From assembly GCA_021162905.1 (NCBI GenBank), contig JAGGXT010000083.1, positions 1 through 7,676 on the forward strand: a stretch of 7,676 bases of DNA, in the 5' to 3' direction. Shown here piece by piece: positions 5,978 to 7,676 of this stretch. Both the position numbers and the translations under genes were made by a program. Each line of letters starts with the position of its first letter. Position 1 is the first letter of the stretch. A model generated the notes under the pieces. It saw only the letters and a program-made list of their open reading frames with translations. It did not search any database and was not told where the DNA came from. Origin of the DNA: Candidatus Odinarchaeota archaeon (GTDB lineage Archaea > Asgardarchaeota > JAGGXT01).

Positions 5978-6766
5978 GTGTGCAAGGTGTGGAGGTTATT
6001 TTGGTTGAGTTTTTTAAAATTGGATATTAGTGATTGTTTGGAGGATTATTTTTCTAGCGGTTTTAGGTCTAAATTGTTGTTTTTCCGGAAAATTGCATAT
6101 GATAAGCTTCGTAGCGATGTTTTTGGCTCTGCGAATAAGGTTTTGAATCTTTCTTTTGATGACTTTAAGAGGTTTTACATTTCTCTTGGGCGTTTTTATT
6201 TTCGTGGAGTTAGGTTTAGGGTTACTCCTAGGAATTTTTTGAGGGTTTTAGATGGTTTTGATGTTTTGGAGTTGAAGGGTGCTTTTGAGAGAGGGGAGCT
6301 TAGGGTGGAGGGGAATTTTTCTTGGTTTAATTTGCTTGGATCAGCGAGGTTGTTGAAGAGGTATTGGTGGCGTGTTAGGAGGGTTATTTCTTTTTTGCTT
6401 TTTGGTGATACGGAGACTAAGATTGATGATATTGGTGTGGGTGAGGTGGTTGGGAGGCTTTTTAGGGTTTTGGAGGGTGATCTTACGTGTAAGGGTTTTG
6501 CAAGGGGATTGGCTACTCCGCTTCTTTTGATTTGTGACACTAAGGATAGGTTGGGTGTTTGGAATAATGTGTCGGATGAAGCTTTACACCTACTTGGTTT
6601 AAAGAAGAGAATGAGGGTGGTTAGAAGTACGAATGGATATGTTAATGCAAATATGTTGTTGAATCGGTTAAGGGATAAGTATGGTTTTGGAGATTTGGCT
6701 GATGTTGATCTTTTCTGCTGGTATTGTGTTAAAAGAAGTCGTGGTGAAGACCCGTTTCAAATATGA
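5978..6766 (+). CDS. Hypothetical basic protein, 262 aa
   Basis: The frame is open from GTG 5978, which directly follows an in-frame TAA, to TGA 6764-6766. There is no ATG early on; GTG 5987 is another option. A different frame upstream (MVWLSVQGVEVILVEFFKI from ATG 5965) could join at the T6 run 6010-6015. The protein is Arg-rich, has no signal peptide and looks soluble. The middle has YWWRVRRVISFLLFGD. Residues 172-207 read KGFARGLATPLLLI, then VWNNVSDEALHLLGL. The end holds YGFGDLADVDLFCWYC and two Cys in CWYC. The GFxRGLATPLLL segment followed by VWNNVSDEAL recalls helical DNA-associated domains in uncharacterised archaeal proteins, but I cannot name a family. The coding strand is extremely C-poor (2 C against 25 G in 6241-6300). 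It appears monocistronic. Confidence 0.65.
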   Translation: MCKVWRLFWLSFLKLDISDCLEDYFSSGFRSKLLFFRKIAYDKLRSDVFGSANKVLNLSFDDFKRFYISLGRFYFRGVRFRVTPRNFLRVLDGFDVLELKGAFERGELRVEGNFSWFNLLGSARLLKRYWWRVRRVISFLLFGDTETKIDDIGVGEVVGRLFRVLEGDLTCKGFARGLATPLLLICDTKDRLGVWNNVSDEALHLLGLKKRMRVVRSTNGYVNANMLLNRLRDKYGFGDLADVDLFCWYCVKRSRGEDPFQI

Positions 6767-6805
6767 GATAATGGGTTTCGGAGAGGTTGAAGGATTATTT
6801 GTCGC

Positions 6806-6818
6806 TTTTTTCGATTTT
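6806..6818 (+). terminator. T-rich terminator after the 5978-6766 gene
   Basis: TTTTTTCGATTTT lies about 40 bases after the stop at 6766. It fits an oligo-T archaeal terminator. The rest of 6767-7021 shows no supported gene. Confidence 0.35.
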
Positions 6819-7021
6819 AGGTGCATACGTTACTCTTGAAATAGTGGTACTGTATAATTAGTTGCTAGAATAAATGGGTTGGGAGGAGAGAGGAGTAAAA
6901 TCTGAACTTATCGCTTATCTTCTATCTTTTTGATGAGCACTTTTGTTTTCTGACGGTGAAGGTCTAGGTTAGAGAACGTTGATCATAAAGTCTTGAATTT
7001 TCTATGGTAAAGAGAAGTGTT

Positions 7022-7659
7022 TTACTTTTTGGTTTGTTGTTTTGATTTTTCATATCCAATGAGGGTTATTATTGTGGATCTGCTTTTGCTGAGTTTTCCT
7101 TCTGCGTCGATTTTTATTCTTACTGTTGCTTCTTCTTGTTCGGATATGAGGGAGATTGCTTCGTTGATGATATTGATGGCGTTATGTTTTTGTGTTGCTC
7201 TTTTGAAGGCTAGGAGTAATGAGATTTTCTTGTTTTCTACTTCGTCGGTCTATTGGTCGTCGTAATTAGTCCTTCTATGTTTATGGTGTTGTTTATGTGT
7301 TGTTATTAGGAATAGAAGGCCTTCTAGGTTGAGGAGGTCTTCTTCGAGGTATTCTAATATTGGTTCACCGTCTTCATCGTAAAAGATAATGTTGTTTTCT
7401 AAGCATGTGTTGAGCCAAGCGTTGAATACTTTTTCTGAATAGTGGAAGAGAAAGTCGCATAGCATAAACCAGCATATTTCTTTCATTGTGTTCCATGTTC
7501 CGTTTTCTATTTTCACTAGATTTTCTGGTAGTTGCATCATTTCTTTGCAAATATCATCGATGTACTGATTGATTTTTGATAATGAGCGAGGTAAAATTTG
7601 TTGTCTTTGTATAGTTTTTCTAGGTTTTCCATCAAACTTTTTCCTTGCTGTTTATTCAT
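7022..7659 (-). pseudogene. Unrecognised gene, about 212 codons, disrupted by frameshift and in-frame TAG
   Basis: ATG 7659 (MNKQQGKSLMENLEKLYKDN) loses frame near 7592-7600. The next frame carries LSKINQYIDDICKEM, then WNTMKEICWFMLCDFLF, YDEDGEPILEYLEEDLLN and LEGLLFLI. That frame then reads an unlikely HKQHHKHRRTN stretch to TAG 7250-7252, and beyond the TAG continues ISLLLAFKRATQKHNAINII and ARIKID-like sequence to TAA 7022-7024. Another reading bypasses the TAG: two compensating frameshifts near 7300 and 7245 give INNTINIEGLITTTNRP between the halves. Both point to a once-continuous soluble, helical protein. Codons are A/C-rich, the mirror of the G/T-rich plus-strand genes. The function is unknown. 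The gene start is close to the window edge, and its promoter lies outside or in the last 17 bases. Confidence 0.5.
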
Positions 7660-7676
7660 GTTTAACCCTTCTTGGA

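Larger units (their letters stand above)
5760..7676 (+). other. Strand-asymmetric block: G/T-rich, C-poor plus strand (right)
   Basis: The same asymmetry returns at about 5760 and runs to the window end, again over a plus-strand gene (5978-6766) and a minus-strand gene (7022-7659). The part between the two blocks lacks it: 3901-3960 has 14 C and 4 G on the plus strand. Confidence 0.65.

Noticed and set aside
6196..6540. 114-aa minus-strand open frame rich in Ser, Pro and Lys
   Set aside because: Its composition is what antisense of a C-poor gene produces. The plus-strand frame is longer and more protein-like.
7250..7252. UAG as pyrrolysine
   Set aside because: The residues before the TAG (HKQHHKHRRTN) look out of frame, and a two-frameshift reading gives better sequence. 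No tRNA-Pyl or synthetase is in the window.
7017..7265. 82-aa plus-strand hydrophobic open frame with Cys
   Set aside because: It is antisense to the minus-strand sequence containing LLLAFKRATQKHNAINII, which reads as real protein.
1..7676. CRISPR array, tRNA, rRNA or insertion sequence
   Set aside because: I saw no regularly spaced repeats, cloverleaf, rRNA-like sequence, transposase motif or paired terminal inverted repeats.

Overview
The window looks like a piece of an AT-rich archaeal genome, probably a thermophilic member of the Thermoproteota/TACK group. The support is AT-rich TATA-like boxes about 40 bases or less upstream of several starts, short or absent leaders, Shine-Dalgarno sites of the GGAGG/GGTGA type, and secreted proteins of archaeal style with many N-glycosylation sequons and a C-terminal hydrophobic anchor ending in Arg-Arg-Arg. 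I see no rRNA, tRNA, CRISPR array or insertion sequence.

Layout. Positions 1-132 hold the 3' end of a plus-strand gene. Positions 220-790 hold two overlapping plus-strand reading frames of unknown function, the first broken by apparent frameshifts. Positions 884-1629 (minus) are a badly frameshifted DNA glycosylase gene of the HhH-GPD superfamily, with its Fe-S cysteine cluster still visible across frames. Positions 1808-2692 (minus) encode an intact secreted protein. Positions 2935-4155 (minus) form a two-gene operon: an unrecognised, mostly helical protein followed by a PD-(D/E)XK-type nuclease-like protein whose C-terminal third is in another frame. Positions 4492-5684 (minus) carry a surface protein with Ig-like modules and a C-terminal anchor, joined through a frame change to a 5' part without a signal peptide. 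Positions 5978-6766 (plus) encode an unrecognised basic protein. Positions 7022-7659 (minus) are another unrecognised gene with a frameshift and an in-frame TAG.

Two features cut across the genes. First, base composition is strongly strand-asymmetric in blocks. About 133-1450 and 5760-7676 are G/T-rich and C-poor on the plus strand whichever strand is coding, including 145 consecutive bases (523-667) with no C. In the middle the plus strand is C/T-rich where the minus-strand operon lies. The left switch falls inside the glycosylase gene. Second, about a dozen apparent frame breaks occur in 7.7 kb, several at A/T homopolymers. Either this is a decaying region or the assembly carries indel errors.

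The most interesting candidate is the overlapping operon at 2935-4155, a nuclease-fold protein tightly coupled to a conserved-looking helical partner. That is a layout seen in defence or DNA-processing modules, but I recognise no named system. The remaining genes do not form an obvious pathway.
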